DNA from: Takakia lepidozioides
Lineage: Eukaryota; Streptophyta; Takakiopsida; Takakiales; Takakiaceae
Direction of reading: 5' to 3'
Assembly (NCBI GenBank): GCA_030704615.1
Contig: CM060731.1
Coordinates: 22,072,001-22,136,000 of the forward strand
DNA length: 64,000 nucleotides
Below, piece after piece: positions 32,783 through 44,155 of the stretch. Both the position numbers and the translations under genes were made by a program. Numbering within the stretch: the first letter of the stretch is position 1; each line of letters starts with the position of its first letter. The notes under the pieces were generated by a model. That model saw only the letters and a list, made by a program, of their open reading frames with translations, did not search any database and was not told the origin of the DNA.

Positions 32783-33975
32783 TTAAACCCTTGTGGAGGA
32801 TTGATCAAAACAAGGAGATGATAGGTGAACACAATCGTTGCCTTTTTTCGTTTGCAGTTGTTTTGAAAAGGTACGAAGTGGGTCCCTCCGTCTCTAAGAA
32901 TTGAAAACATGTCTGCAGAGATGTCCCAGGCTAGAGCTTTTGAAAGGCGAGAGAGGGATTGTGGGGAGGATGGAAGGCCTGCTGAGTTCCACCAGGCTGG
33001 CAGGATTTTCTGCTTATGAACATTGTCCAGCAACAAAGTCCGTACCCGTTTACAGTCTGAGTGGTCAAGCACATAAAAGAAGAGGGGGGAGCACGCAATA
33101 GAGATGCTCACCTGTGGGGGTGAGTCCACTGTCTCTTCTGTTAGCAGAAAGGTGATGGCGGGATCTGCTGCAACATTTGAGGATGTATTGAAGTGATTTG
33201 TGTTTGCCAGCACCAATTGCGTGTTGAGATTTGGCTCCTGCTGGGGTTGCCCTGATTCCGTCTGAGGATGTAGCAGCTGGTAATGCTCATCTACCAGCTT
33301 GGAACCTACCTCCATTTTTTTTGTGCCTCTTGCCCACTCAGTTGGGTCTTTGACTCTGCAAGACAGGTAGTGCTTACTCACCCAAATCAATGAGTTATGA
33401 GCCCCAGAGGTATCCAAGCCCCTACCAAAAATAACGGGCATGACATGAACAACAGCAAGATCTGGAAGAGAGGCAAAATTTTCAACCATTATGCCAATGT
33501 GCTGCATATGAGATAGAGTCAGGTTCAGTTTTGGAAAGAAGTCATTGAGAATGTTTTGCATGAGGGTCAATGCAAGCTCTCTTTCTTTCCCGATGCCGAA
33601 CTGAAGAGCCAGGGCTTCTGAAACCCATGTAGACCAGAATCCTTGCTTCACACTTGGCATGAAGAAACTGGTGTAATCATCTACAAAATTGTAGAGCAGG
33701 GGGGTGACACATATTGCCGCCTTTTCTCTCTGAAATGAGGAACCTGGTTCCCACCCTGGCAGGGGACTGAGCTTGAAAGAATGCAACTCCAGAATCGTTA
33801 TTGCCACGCTGGTAGAGTCTAGCTGCTGCATATCAGAGACTGAGAAAGGGAAGGAACCCCAAGCCTCCATGATGCGCACTGGGAAGAAGCCCGACCCTGT
33901 TGGTTTAATGGGGGACTCCACTTCAATCAATACTGAGCGTCTTTTCCTTATCTTGGAATGAAGCATGTCAACCAT
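32674..33975 (-). CDS. LINE ORF1 C-terminal extension, 433-codon open frame
   Basis: This frame overlaps the end of the DUF4283 frame by 28 nt and the start of the ORF2 frame by 109 nt, and it is open for 433 codons although both neighbours are broken. No known domain is recognised. It includes a helical stretch (LALTLMQNILNDFFPKLNLT) and a block rich in Thr, Pro and Gln (33230-33100). A loosely similar block (NALTVLNAILDPKALC) is in the second LINE at 49430-49475, so this is a real ORF1 region of the family rather than chance. It may be the C-terminal half of ORF1 split by one frameshift, or a separate ORF. Confidence 0.5.
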   Translation of the reverse strand: MVDMLHSKIRKRRSVLIEVESPIKPTGSGFFPVRIMEAWGSFPFSVSDMQQLDSTSVAITILELHSFKLSPLPGWEPGSSFQREKAAICVTPLLYNFVDDYTSFFMPSVKQGFWSTWVSEALALQFGIGKERELALTLMQNILNDFFPKLNLTLSHMQHIGIMVENFASLPDLAVVHVMPVIFGRGLDTSGAHNSLIWVSKHYLSCRVKDPTEWARGTKKMEVGSKLVDEHYQLLHPQTESGQPQQEPNLNTQLVLANTNHFNTSSNVAADPAITFLLTEETVDSPPQVSISIACSPLFFYVLDHSDCKRVRTLLLDNVHKQKILPAWWNSAGLPSSPQSLSRLSKALAWDISADMFSILRDGGTHFVPFQNNCKRKKATIVFTYHLLVLINPPQGFKWFTTPPPANKRSKYFFLLQWPSSHAKSVGLIVTST

Positions 33976-34947
33976 TGCTTGATCATCTGAATTTCTTTGA
34001 GCTTCTTTCTCCTGCTGTGTTTGATTGGCCTTGGAGGTATCAATTGGCTAGGAGGAGCCCTCCTCCTTTCTTGTGAACTTGATGGTTGGGCAGTCTGCCT
34101 TGATATGCCCTTCAGCATTGCAGTGGTAATCTCCTCTTTCATTGCTACTACAATGTAAGAGTCATCCAGGGTGGGGAGTTGGATAGAGGTGCCAATGGCT
34201 GCATTTTCAGGCATGAGCACAATCTTGGGGATGCCAATGTCTTCAGTAAGTGTGACTTCGGTATCTACACTGAGAATCTTGTCCTGAGCTGGCTCCAGAA
34301 CGTTGATTGCCCCTATGAATGAGCCAAAGCTGGCACCTATCTCTGGGAGCGAAGTCAGATATGTGGGAGGTAGGAAGGGGATGGCAATGACTCTCGGCTT
34401 CCACAAGATGCCTTTCTTGTGTCCCCAATCCTGGGTCCAAGGAAAAATGTGGACTTTGGAGGCGAAAGTCGGCGTGTTGAAGCGCAGAGCCTTTTCTGCA
34501 TCTGCTGGCGAGCTAAAGATGATAGCGTAGAAGCCTTTCCCCATTGAAAGGCTAAAGTGTTGTGCCAATCCACCAGTAGTTCCTAGGTGCTCGATAATCC
34601 AAGTACGAATTGATTTTCTCGTCCGCGGCTTTCCAGGGAAGTACAAGAGGATGCATGTCTTTGCACAGCTTTTGCACTTGAGCCTGCAATTTAGCTTTGT
34701 TCAAATTTATGATAGGCTGCTCCTTGTCTTCTTTCACCGTTGTGTCCTCCCATGCGTTCTCAGTCAACAACGGTGAGGGCGAGGGGGCAGTGGCTGAGGG
34801 GCCCTTTCCCAGAATGGAGGCAGCTTCGACTTGCAGCATGGAGGATTTCCTGGTCCAAATCTGATTTTTGGCTTTCGCTGCCGGAGATGAGCCGTCTGAT
34901 ACTCCACCGCGTCTGGCCTTTCTGGAGCCACGACCTCTGGAATCCAT
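33948..34947 (-). pseudogene. LINE ORF1 with DUF4283 and a zinc knuckle out of frame
   Basis: The start at 34947 (MDSRGRGSRKARRGG) is basic, as expected of an RNA-binding ORF1 protein. After a frame change near 34600 comes the DUF4283 fold: LAQHFSLSMGKGFYAIIFSS, EKALRFNTPTFASKVHIFPW and KPRVIAIPFLPPTYLTSLPE. Near 34110, in another frame, CNAEGHIKADC is a CCHC zinc-knuckle remnant lacking its first Cys. Plant L1-type ORF1 proteins carry exactly this DUF4283 plus knuckle pair and coat element RNA. The second LINE at 47361-48373 has the same layout. Confidence 0.75.
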
Positions 34948-35150
34948 GGGACAGAACTGCGATCAACAGGCGTTTTCAGGTAGACGACATGCGCGAGAAG
35001 CAAGAGCGCCGGGAATAAGAAGCAAGAGCGCCGGGAATAAGAATTAGAGCGGAGAGGGGAGAGGAGTGAGGTAGTGAGTGGAGTGGTGGGATAGACGTGG
35101 ATTATGCAAAGGAACGATGTGGAGCGAAGACTGCAAATGCGACAAGCTGT

Positions 35151-36286
35151 TAGAGATGATAGATAACTGAATCAGCTGATTGCATGTAGAATTACATCAA
35201 CATCAACAATTAGAGAAAACACATGAGCTCACCTCAATCCTTGGTCTATGCAGCAGTGTGAGGGGGTTAATAAAAGAAGAGAATACTTCTCTTCTTGTAG
35301 AGAATGCATGGCGGCTTGGCAGCGTCTCCCTACTGCACTCTTTCAAGACTCATTAAGAGCCGCTGCACCGAGCAGACCACTGCAGGTCTCGGGGAGCCAC
35401 CGATTAGCGACAAGAGCTTAAGTGCCTGAGACAATGGCAGAGTGTGGGTGTGTGAGCATGGCGGCTCATTAAACCAGCATGGGAAGCCGGGGGGGGGGGG
35501 GGGGGGGTGGGAAGAACTCTGTTGGATCTTATGAATGAAGAGAGACTTGAGAAGAGAGACTTGAGAAGAGAGACACATTGAGATGAACACTGGGAAGATG
35601 AAATCTCAGCAGATGCTTTAGGTTTCCTTTTTTCGTCATTGCTTTGAGAGAGAGCGCAGGGAGGAGTTGGCTGGGGTAGCGTAGCAGAACTTGCTCATGT
35701 TACCGCCTGATGGGGTAACTTGACTTGCAAGAGAGATTGAGGGGGGGGAAGCCGGATGGCCTTTTGCATCGTGAGAGAGATAGGGGAACTGGATCTAGTT
35801 TTCACTTTTGAAAAAAATCTTTTTTTGCATTTGAGTTGAACTAACAAAGTAAAGATAATCAAGTCTAGTTTCTATTCCACTTTATGATTCATCAAAATTC
35901 CAATTATTGAATCTTTTATAGCAATTACCAATTCAATGGGTCAAGAGCCAATTTGTTCTTCAGCATGGTTTTTCTATTGAATTTTTCAACTTGAAAACTT
36001 TTTTTGACTTTTAGATATACTAAAGTGTTTTTCATTCAGTGTGATTTACACCCAAGGTAAAATTTTCATAAATTTTGGATACTTATTGTGATTGATATGA
36101 TTTTCGAAGACATTAAGCTTAAGAAAATCATAATATTTCACTTTTTATGAGACAATTCTGAAAAATTTAAGATTTTGTCTTTTTCAAAGAAAAAGATTTA
36201 AGATTTAAGATTTAAGATTCAAGATTTATAGTAAACATATAGGTTCATCTATGAAAAATATTTAAAAATAAGTTTCTCAATTTTAA
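35151..36286. other. No gene recognised; G tract and AT-rich DNA
   Basis: 35250-35780 may be further LINE 5' sequence or host DNA. A run of 19 G lies at 35489-35507, and GAGAGACTTGAGAA repeats near 35540-35575. 35800-36280 is AT-rich and contains a 9-bp tandem motif (ATTTAAGAT and variants) near 36195-36230. Confidence 0.4.
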
Positions 36287-36600
36287 AAGGAAAGGGGACA
36301 GAGGCCCTTTTAATCAAATTAAATAAAATAAAGGTTCACAAAAGGTGGAAAAAAGAAGCCGTGGAGGCTAATAACAGAGGGGAACTTCCCCGTTGAACTT
36401 ACCCTAGCGAACCTGGTAAGCAGGGGAGAGACAGAGAGATTCAGAAAAGAGCCTAAGATACAAGCGCGAAGGGGAACTGAGGAAGAAGAGGATTTTGGAG
36501 TGGGTAGCTAAGAGACGGGAAATCAAATTCAAATTCAAGACGGGAAATTGAGCTACAGATCGAAGCACAACACAATGTAAATGCTTTGTCTCAAGAAAAA
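36287..36600 (-). mobile_element. 5'-truncated LINE fragment
   Basis: AAAGGGGACAGAGGCCC, ATCAAATTAAAT and the following AAAGGTGGAAAAAA / GGGGAACTTCCCCG / CTAGCGAACCTGGTAAG series match the 3' end of the LINE at 28165-28330 in the same orientation. Only the last 300 bases are present. It directly abuts the left border of the first Agenet-ENT duplication. Confidence 0.7.
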
Positions 36601-36606
36601 TGATAT

Positions 36607-38902
36607 GCTTACCGAAGTTGCGGTGGATGTAGATAGGAATGGAGGGAGAGAGGAGGTTACACATGCCTTCCCGGAACATGATACTTGCACCTGGCGCCAG
36701 AGTGGAGGTGAGTACGAACGACCCCGGATTCGAAGGGGCGTGGTTTGAGGCTAGAATTGTTTTTTATGAAGAAGAGAGTCACCGTTGCAGGGTTCGTTAC
36801 GAGCAGCTGCTTGATGAAAATTACAAGATGTTGGAGGAGTGGGCTGACCCAGATCTCTTACGACCAATTCCCCCTTCCCTAAACATATTTCAGTGGGAAA
36901 CTGGTGACCCAGTGGAGGCCCTTGATAAAGATGGCTGGTGGGCAGGCAAGGTGATCTGCAAAATGAATGAAGAGCTCTACAAAATCGGATTCGCACAAAA
37001 CGAAACGTTGGACTTGATTGTCCCCAAAATTCGCACACAGCAAGACTGGGTTGATGGCGCATGGTCCATTGCGAGAGGGTCAATCACCAGTCCTTCCAGT
37101 GGACCTTGGGAGTCCATGTTTGCATATGGAGATCAGAAGGGCCACGAAGTGATGGATAGTGTGACTGGCTCTAAGGCATTGAAACAGCCCAATGCGAGGA
37201 AACAATACAAAAAGAGGATACCCAAAAGGCCCACAGTCAGGAAGGACCAGCCTGCAAGCAAGCAAAAAAGAAAAGGTACCCTATATTATCACCTTTCTTC
37301 TTGTGTGCCATGTGGTGCATCAGTGTTATTTCTAATAGTGTTTATAATTCATCCATGCCATTCACTGAACCAAAAGTCAACTGATAGACTTTGAAATCAG
37401 GTGCAGGACCTGGTAGATCACTTGAAAAGAAGCAAAAGGAGACTGTGGATGCCCTGGAGACAGAGGGGACAAGGGGGACAAAGCATTTGAGTCCCACCTC
37501 ACCATTGTGTGCACTCAGTTCGTCACCTTCCGACAAGACTGCACAAGGGTTTAGTAAGCATAGGCGGGACATTGGGGCTGATTTGGGTGTTTCCAGCAAT
37601 GGCTCTTCAGCATTGTGTAAGACCTTCTCAGAATTCACAAGAAGCCTCAGTGCATCACCAGATGGAATTTCCATAGATGCCAACAACACAGACAAGGTAA
37701 CAAGATTCAATTTCTACTGTACATGGTGCCATCGATTGAGTGATAATCCTTTTTGGCTTCAAGATGTTCCCATTTAGCTGAATTGCATGCTGTTTAATTG
37801 AGCTATTCATGTCAGCGTTTGTAGCATTCGTCAAATTTTTCTTCTTGGAAAATGTGGTGGAAAGGTGGAGAAAATCAAGCTTGTTGCACACCTAGGATTT
37901 TTGAGGGTTGTGCATGTGCACATGCCTCTCCATGATTTTGAAGAAGCCAAAACATCCATTGAAAAAATTACAGCCTATCCCACATTGCCAGCAAGCGAAC
38001 TCATTGTCCGAGTTGCTCAATAATGCGATAATAGTACTTTCAGATTGAGATTTGCTCTAAGGGTTGCAACATCTCTCAAACTGTGGTCTGTTTTTGGGTG
38101 GTTTGGATGACAGGCAACACAGTTGGAGCAAGTGGCATATGTTGCAGTTTTGACGGCCATGCGAGCGCGGTCCAACATGGTTACTTGGAAGGCGCAAGCG
38201 TTTCTACTCGACCTACGTGAGGCACTTCACCTCACCAATGAGGACCACCTACGTTTGAGTAAGTTACAATTTCTTGACGATAGTGGCTCTGGTATATAAT
38301 ATGTTGGAGAATCCGACAAGCTTCGCTTGTGTCATATGTTCACAAGCCTAGGAGATGCTCCACAAGACAGGAGATTGAATGCCCATAATTGATTGGCTTT
38401 CCCTGAAAGGTAGTAAGTCCTAGGGGCACCAAAAGGATCCATACTTTTTATATCAACCCCACATTTTCTGCTTTGATAGACTTGTGAAAATGGCACAACA
38501 TATTTTTGAAACAACAGGAGATGGGGGGTTGGTGGTTATTTGACGATGGATAGCGCAATGATGATCACTCCTCAGAATGTCAAGCTCAACGTCCCTGTTG
38601 CTGTCTACATCGGCAGATATTTCGGCATTTTTTTTTCCTTGTGCCAAAGTACTCTAATATGGGTCGGTGTACCTTTCTAAGCTTTCATCAAACTTCAAAA
38701 GAAGTGTTGTGTTGAACTCTGCAGCAAAGCTCAGGAACCATCATTTTGTAGCTCATACTTGGAAAGTCCTGAACCGTACCATTGGCATTGTCGTCCCCAA
38801 TGTTGTATCTGAATACCAAGCTTTTGTTGGTTTCAAGTAGATGGGACTCCGACTCCACAGAAGATCTCCATGTCTGTGTGTAAGTTTGTATTATATTTTC
38901 CC
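36607..38902 (+). repeat. Segmental duplication, copy 1 (about 2.3 kb)
   Basis: From TGCTTACCGAAG at 36606 to GTATTATATTTTCCC near 38902 the sequence is nearly identical to 44156-46453 at a constant offset of 7549 bases through the exons. Differences are mostly single bases (about 2 percent by eye). Flanks differ at both borders. The two copies are direct repeats separated by 5.2 kb of unrelated DNA. Confidence 0.9.
36639..38258 (+). CDS. Agenet-ENT domain protein (plant Tudor/EMSY-like), copy 1, exons 1-3
   Basis: Exon 1 (36639-37275) encodes an Agenet/Tudor pair: GARVEVSTNDPGFEGAWFEA, RCRVRYEQLL, then GDPVEALDKDGWWAGKVICK and LYKIGF. Exon 2 (37401-37696) encodes a basic, Ser-rich linker. 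Exon 3 (38114-38258) encodes an ENT domain: TQLEQVAYVAVLTAMRARSN, then TWKAQAFLLDLREALHLTNE. The exons join in phase through AAAAG-GTACCC...AATCAG and ACAAG-GTAACA...GACAG. Agenet folds read methylated histone tails and ENT is the EMSY N-terminal helical domain; plant proteins with Agenet before ENT are known as Tudor-like nuclear proteins. A donor GTAAGT follows exon 3, but no convincing last exon was found, so the 3' end is incomplete. The first ATG may be too early; MPSRNM at 36663 is an alternative. Confidence 0.75.
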
Positions 38903-39880
38903 CTACATCTTTTACCTTCTCATCTTGGAATACTAGACACAACCCCAAGTAGTTGAAGTGGCCGCAACAGTTTGTGCAATCCTTGCCAACGCAGATTTCT
39001 CAGCGCTCCAGAATTTTCCTTTTCCAACTCAACTTTCAGTATTTGCCTCATCTGAAATTCACTTCATTATGTACTTGGAATATTCTGAGAAACCTGCCAC
39101 AACATTGATCCTCCCATGAAAGTTGCATGCACTGTGCACTTCAACTGGAGTATTATTGTAATAGCTTTATGTGTAGATTGTTGATAAGTTTGAATTGATA
39201 AATAATCCACATGATGTATTTAGACATTTTTTATCAAACAAATTGGAATAAAAGATACATTCAAAGATGTTGGCATTCATATTTAGAAGCGCGCAGCTGA
39301 GTACAAAGTAAGCCAAAGAGAACTAAATCCCTGAAAAGAGTTATCCCCTTGCGCTCTCATTTTTGGAATATTTTTTCTGAATGTTGCTATAAGCTCAAAT
39401 TAGAGATGTGAAGCATACCGAAAAGAAGAAAATGGGTCGGTCAAGCCTGGGGGCAAGAACCTGCTTATGTTCACCAGCCTTCTTTCTTAACAGGGTGAGC
39501 TAGAGCTGAAAAACTTCATAATAACTAACCTCACCTAATCTCCAACCCTGGCCACTACTATGCTTATGGTACGACTGAAGTCTCGCATTGAATCAGCAGA
39601 GAATTGGAAGCACGCAAGAGTAGAAACTAGGGTACAAGTTCTGGGAAGCATAAAACGACTGTAAATGATTGCTGTTGGCGATGCTCATCATCCTATCATT
39701 ACCAATACTAAAACCAACCGATATTTGACATCCCTGTTCATCAAAACCTGTTTGGATTCGGAGGAACCGTCAATGCTGAGGTTCGCTGGGAGACGAGACC
39801 AGCACTCGCCACTCGCATCCACCGTACCCTGCGGATGTCCGAACGACAGGAGAACCAGACCCCACCAGAACTCCCCCCCC
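38903..39880. other. No gene recognised; contains an inverted-repeat partner of 53060-53215
   Basis: 38903-39075 matches the reverse complement of 53060-53215 over about 150 bases (for example CAACCCCAAGTAGTTGAAGT against ACTTCAACTACTTGGGGTTG). The rest shows no gene. Confidence 0.6.
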
Positions 39881-40350
39881 CTTGCACCAACTCACAGATG
39901 TTTGAGGAACGCAACAACTTTGATCACTTTTTCAGGGACCAAACTAGCATGGAAACAGGGGTACATATTTTCATCATTGTCATTTCTTCGCATACTGCAA
40001 ATCAGATGCGGCAAGCAGAGCAGCCCCAATTCCCGAGGGAGTTGGGGCGGAACAAAAGGAAGAGAGAGGATGATCCATGAGATCAAATCTGTCTTGGGCA
40101 TCATATCAAACACGCGGCGTGCAAATACCACACTCCAAAAACTGTATCCAGTAGAACAACCTTACCTCCGAACCATCTCGAAGAGTGGTGAGCAGACCTG
40201 GCGCAGTAGCTGCCTGAAGAAAGCCCCCTCTCAGTGTCTTGCAATCATCCACCAGCACGGCCATCATCGAAATCTGCCCCCTTGCTGGCATCCGCCCTCT
40301 TTTTGTGTCTTCCCAGCTCATGCAAAAGCAGTCCCTTTGCAATATATAAC
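39881..40350 (-). pseudogene. PPR protein remnant
   Basis: On minus, ARRVFDMMPKTDLISW near 40125-40080 is an unmistakable PPR motif start (the VFD-MP-D-SW theme). An upstream block LLTTLRDGSEVRLFYWIQFL near 40200 matches the L...G..VH spacer theme. Frames change between them. A long open frame on the opposite strand of the same DNA (39665-40360) is a shadow. Confidence 0.4.
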
Positions 40351-40419
40351 AACAATTTGACATGAAGTGGATTCTTAACTGACAAAATAATCAGAAGAAC
40401 TGAAAGCCAGAATACTCAC

Positions 40420-41170
40420 CAATAGAACCCAATTATAAAAGACATTTTTTTGAAACGCAGATCCAAAAGTGAAGACAAATGCTGCTGTGATGAACTGAAA
40501 GTACATCACCAAAAAAATAATAGTTGACTCCCAATTATCTCCAGGGATCCACCAGCTTGCTCCATGTGAATAGCTGCATGGAAACACCCAAATGAAAGAC
40601 GTCAACAAATCATTCATACACATTACTGGAAGTGCAACTTTCATGAGCACAATCTCCAGAAACATGTTTTTAGGAGTGTGATGAGCCACACCCCTACCAC
40701 TGATGCCACATTCAATGGCCCCAATAGACTCATTGTCGGTCGCACCTGCAACTCATTCCCATCCCACCATCATCTGTGACCTCAGTGTAAACCATTTGTC
40801 ACAAGCTTATATCCGGGTATATTGGTCTGTGTTAAACATGCCTGAACTGGTAGTCATGTGTACAAACAATCACCACAAAACTTTGCATTAAACCTACTGT
40901 GAAAACTGCCTTGGTGTGTCTTTGTTGACGGATGACTTTAATGATGCACATTGGGTGGTTGATCAATACAGAGCTTCCAATCAAAGTCATTCTGTAGGAA
41001 CTTGTACATCCTGAGCCCCAAAGCTTAACAACTAACCAACTTCATGATGAAAGAGACCAGACTTGCCCAGGTTGTCTTCTGGGTAACTTAAAGTCATAGC
41101 ATAACCCAGACTTAACACTGCCACTCCATCGATAAAAATGTAATCCATTTGGCAAAGGATGAGGCCATAC
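40420..41170 (-). pseudogene. C-terminal exons of a P5B-type cation-transporting ATPase
   Basis: Two minus-strand exons are visible. The exon starting at 41170 after TTTTGCAG reads LILCQMDYIFIDGVAVLSLG, then YAMTLSYPEDNLGKS. Exon 40573-40420, after CCATGCAG and before GTGAGT, reads WWIPGDNWESTIIFLVMYFQ, then FITAAFVFTFGSAFQ and NVFYNWVLL. These match the last transmembrane segments of P5B ATPases (ATP13A family), in which N-(W/S)-E-(N/S)-T-x2-F and FxxG(P/S)xFRxxxxxN are typical. P5B pumps are lysosomal/vacuolar polyamine transporters in animals and fungi. Only the tail is present here, with no catalytic DKTGT or GDGAND region, so I treat it as a fragment. Exon borders at the 3' side of the first exon are uncertain. 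Confidence 0.55.
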
Positions 41171-42799
41171 CTGCAAAACATGCCGTCAACGGGTTGAGAG
41201 GAGCATCACTAACTCCAGGACTGGAAACTTACCCACACACCAGGGTGGAGTCTATCAATGTGGCTCTTATTGTCAAAAACTAAAGGTAGGTGGTGCAACT
41301 CTCCCCCTATGACCTGTTCGATGGCTCTAGAAAGAGGCTATGCTGGTAGTGGCTGCATTTCTTAGCTCCTGGCTTGTCATCGGCCCCACATCTGCCTTGG
41401 TTTCCATTCCTACAATGGTATATAAACAGCCAAATGATATTGCAGACATTGGTGAAAACCCCGTGTGGTAACCTCAATGTATTAACAAACTATTTTATGT
41501 AGATTGTTTGCTAACTTCCTTGCACAGTGGCATACCTCAAGAGATTGGAGACAGCAGTCTGATCGTCCCAAAGCACTAGCGGTAGGGAGTCGCCAGCATC
41601 ATCACATAGTGTCATGAGTTGCTGCTTCACATGGTTCCGCTGCCCTTGCATCTCCACCTCCCCTTTCTTATCCAACCTGCCCATGTTCACCTCTCTTATT
41701 CTCTGCCGAGCATATATGTAGCACACAACTCACATCCAAATGCTCAAGCCACCCCATCTTCTTCATACTCCATCAATCCAGAGCTCAAAACCGAGGCACT
41801 GTAGTCTGTACAATCTCCAAAGATGACCAGAGACAAGCTTGAAATAGCTTGAAAGATAGCTTGAAATTCCATGGCAGTGACACAAGCACTCCACACACTT
41901 CGAGTTGGAACCGACTCATAGGGATGAAGAAGAGAACCTAGCATAGAAGCAGTAATCGACGCCATTCTCAACAGACTTGAGCTGGATGCTTGCAAAAGTG
42001 TCGGAATAGAACTTGGCACCCAGCAGCACAGCATCATCCTCTTGCTCCTGTTCAATATATGAGCTCCTCCCCATTAACTGCCTTTATCACAGCTCAAGCA
42101 GGCTTACCTGCCTTCCCTTCAAAGAACCAGGACGATACCTGCATGACTAAGTTGGGGATATGCGATAAGGAGCTTGATTTACTGAAAAATAGATACACTG
42201 TATTGGAAGCAATAACAGGGCTGACTTAGCACTGTGGAGAACCTTGTCTTGTCTCTTAGCCCTCTACAGAGTATAATACACATCCATGCACACAGAACCT
42301 TGACATGAGTATTATTGACCAGTACCAGTGTGTACACCTCTCATTGTTGACATGCATTTAGCCTTACATGGATGTCCCTTGAAATATACAGGTAGTATTG
42401 GCGCACATTCTGTGAGCACACTATTTCTTGGAATTAGAAAAAAAGGCTGTCAAGCATTGTTGCAGAGATGGCATAGCAGGGCAGATTCTGGAGAATCCTC
42501 CCCCCTTTGCCCCTCCCGCTTTCTCACCTGGTATCCACCCCGGTCTTTACATACTAGATCCACACCCCCACAGAGCTCATGAAACATGATGCTACAACTC
42601 AAAATACATCATTTCTTTCCATTGTGAGGAGCCTAGGATTGCCCCTCATCCGAATTCTGGTTGTGTGATAGCACTATCTCTAAGCTACCATAAAGTGACT
42701 TCCTCATTCAATCTAGCATATGTAAAGGTGAGTTAGTGTTTGGCTCAAGTGCTTTGCTGTGAGGGCAAGGACTCGGTGCTAAGAGGGCAAGGAGTGATG
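41171..42799. other. No gene recognised
   Basis: Several short frames occur on both strands, but none carries a recognisable motif. Some of this may be intron of the ATPase remnant. Confidence 0.35.
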
Positions 42800-43361
42800 T
42801 ACTGAGCATCTTCGTTGCCCTTGCGGTGGAGAACGCCCTGCGACCCATGACGTCGTCTGGGATGCAGCTGCCGGTTCGCGATGTTGGAACAAGTGCACGT
42901 ACTCCCATCCACCGGCGATCCCCATTCCACACGACCCGACGGGTTGACATTGTTCTCTCACATACGAATTGCGTACATTGGCGGGACGTTGTCATCGTTG
43001 ATCCTATTAGGTTGGATCTCTCTCCGCATAGCCATTACAGGGAGTTGTTGCTTTTGTAGCTTGCGCAGGGAAAGGGAAAGGAGCGGCGACACTCCACATA
43101 CACCTTCCTTTGACAGTCGAGATCTTTGGTTGTTTGCATCATCAGTTCAACGACTTCCCTTGGAAGCCCATACGCCTCTCTGTTCTTGTAGCTTTCTTTA
43201 GACAACGAGCTGTTGCTATGCAAAAGGCTCGGGCTCAATCTATTTTACGTCGGGCAGAGGTTGCTGGGGCGGCTTCATCTCGCCTTCCGGCACTTTCTGA
43301 TCCATCCCGTTTCCTGTTGTCTGACCTTCTTCAGGCCGTAGGTGATATTAGAATAGTTTGA
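42800..43361 (+). pseudogene. C-terminal part of a retroelement polyprotein (degenerate)
   Basis: Successive plus-strand blocks in shifting frames read TTRRVDIVLSHTNCVHWRDV with VIVDPIRLDL (42930-43020), TVEIFGCLHHQ (43112-43145), LSVLVAFFRQRAVAMQKARA (43172-43230), and QSILRRAEV onward to LSDLL (to about 43340). This order (DVTVS...VVVTDP, EVFG, SVL.AFFRQRVSVALQ.AQA..I..R) is one I associate with C-terminal regions of reverse-transcriptase-like ORFs common in lower plants and green algae. The fragment has at least three frame changes. I am not sure of the exact element class. Confidence 0.4.
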
Positions 43362-44155
43362 TTTCTTTCTTTGTGTCAATATATCTAGCTCTACGAGGTT
43401 TGGTTTTTCCCTCATGGGGACAGTTTACTTGTACCCATTTGTACAGTCACCCCACTTGGGTCATTTTATAAAGCTATGCAGGTTGACTTCTACTGAGCAG
43501 TCCTGACTCATTCCTTTCTAGATTCTAGATTCTTGACTGCTAGTTGCTTGCACATAAATGCTTAAAGATGATATTTTCATCCAAATGTGACTTTCTACAT
43601 CCATATTGTACATGGTTCAGGGTTCCAATGTGCCCTAATTGGCTCCCTTCTCTCTCTCGTCGTTTTCTCCTTCCCCAAGCCCTTGATGAATTAACCAAAC
43701 CTTTCACAGATCGAAGACCTCCAGACCTGCACCAGAAAAATCATTCTTCATCTTTGCATGGCTTTGTGACTGAGTTACAACGTCACTGGTGTCTGCCTGT
43801 GTGGTTGAAGAGGACTGAGAAGCGAACAGGCCAGCGAGTGATGAAACTTGGTCTCTTGTGCCTCTTGCAGATGACACTCCACTCTTCATCTTTGCAATTT
43901 TTCTGACTGTCTGATGGCGTCACTAATGTCTGATTGTAGGTGTGAAGAGCAGAAACTGTACTTTTCACCTGTGACGACTTGCACTTCTGCTGTACCAGAC
44001 ATAGTTTGTGACAGATGCTCAGCAGCTCCAGTCTTCTTCTTCTGAGCAACTTTTCTCTTCTTTGCAGGGCTCGGTGACGGATTCATGATATCACGAATGT
44101 GTACTGCCTGTGAAGACGAATTTGGAGCAGGTCCAGTCTTCTTTTGCCGGGCTTT
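43362..44155. other. No firm gene; a Lys-rich minus-strand frame
   Basis: On minus, 44130-43890 encodes a short nuclear-localisation-like stretch (SPAKKRKVAQKKKTG) followed by Ser/Gln-rich repeats that continue to 43704 in another frame. This could be an exon of an unidentified nuclear protein or chance. A GTAAGC donor lies just at the duplication border on minus. Confidence 0.3.

Larger units (their letters stand above)
28137..35150 (-). mobile_element. Long LINE (L1-type non-LTR retrotransposon), minus strand, nearly full length
   Basis: The element reads from a 5' UTR (about 35150-34950) through ORF1 (34947-32674) and ORF2 (32782-28700) to a 3' UTR that ends in a (TAAA)n-type tail at 28158-28137. 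The 3' terminal sequence, reverse complement of AAAGGGGACAGAAGCCC, is shared with fragments at 36287 and 11133. The 5' UTR has two tandem copies of a 22-bp unit containing AAGCAAGAGCGCCGGGAATA (34998-35041). The 3' UTR holds a run of 23 G on plus (28238-28260). The tail abuts the stop codon of the PI synthase-like gene. I could not identify a target-site duplication, so the 5' limit is approximate. Confidence 0.8.

Noticed and set aside
39665-40360. A 231-codon plus-strand open frame
   Set aside because: It has no family motif and runs opposite a PPR-like stretch on minus; its length is best explained as a shadow.
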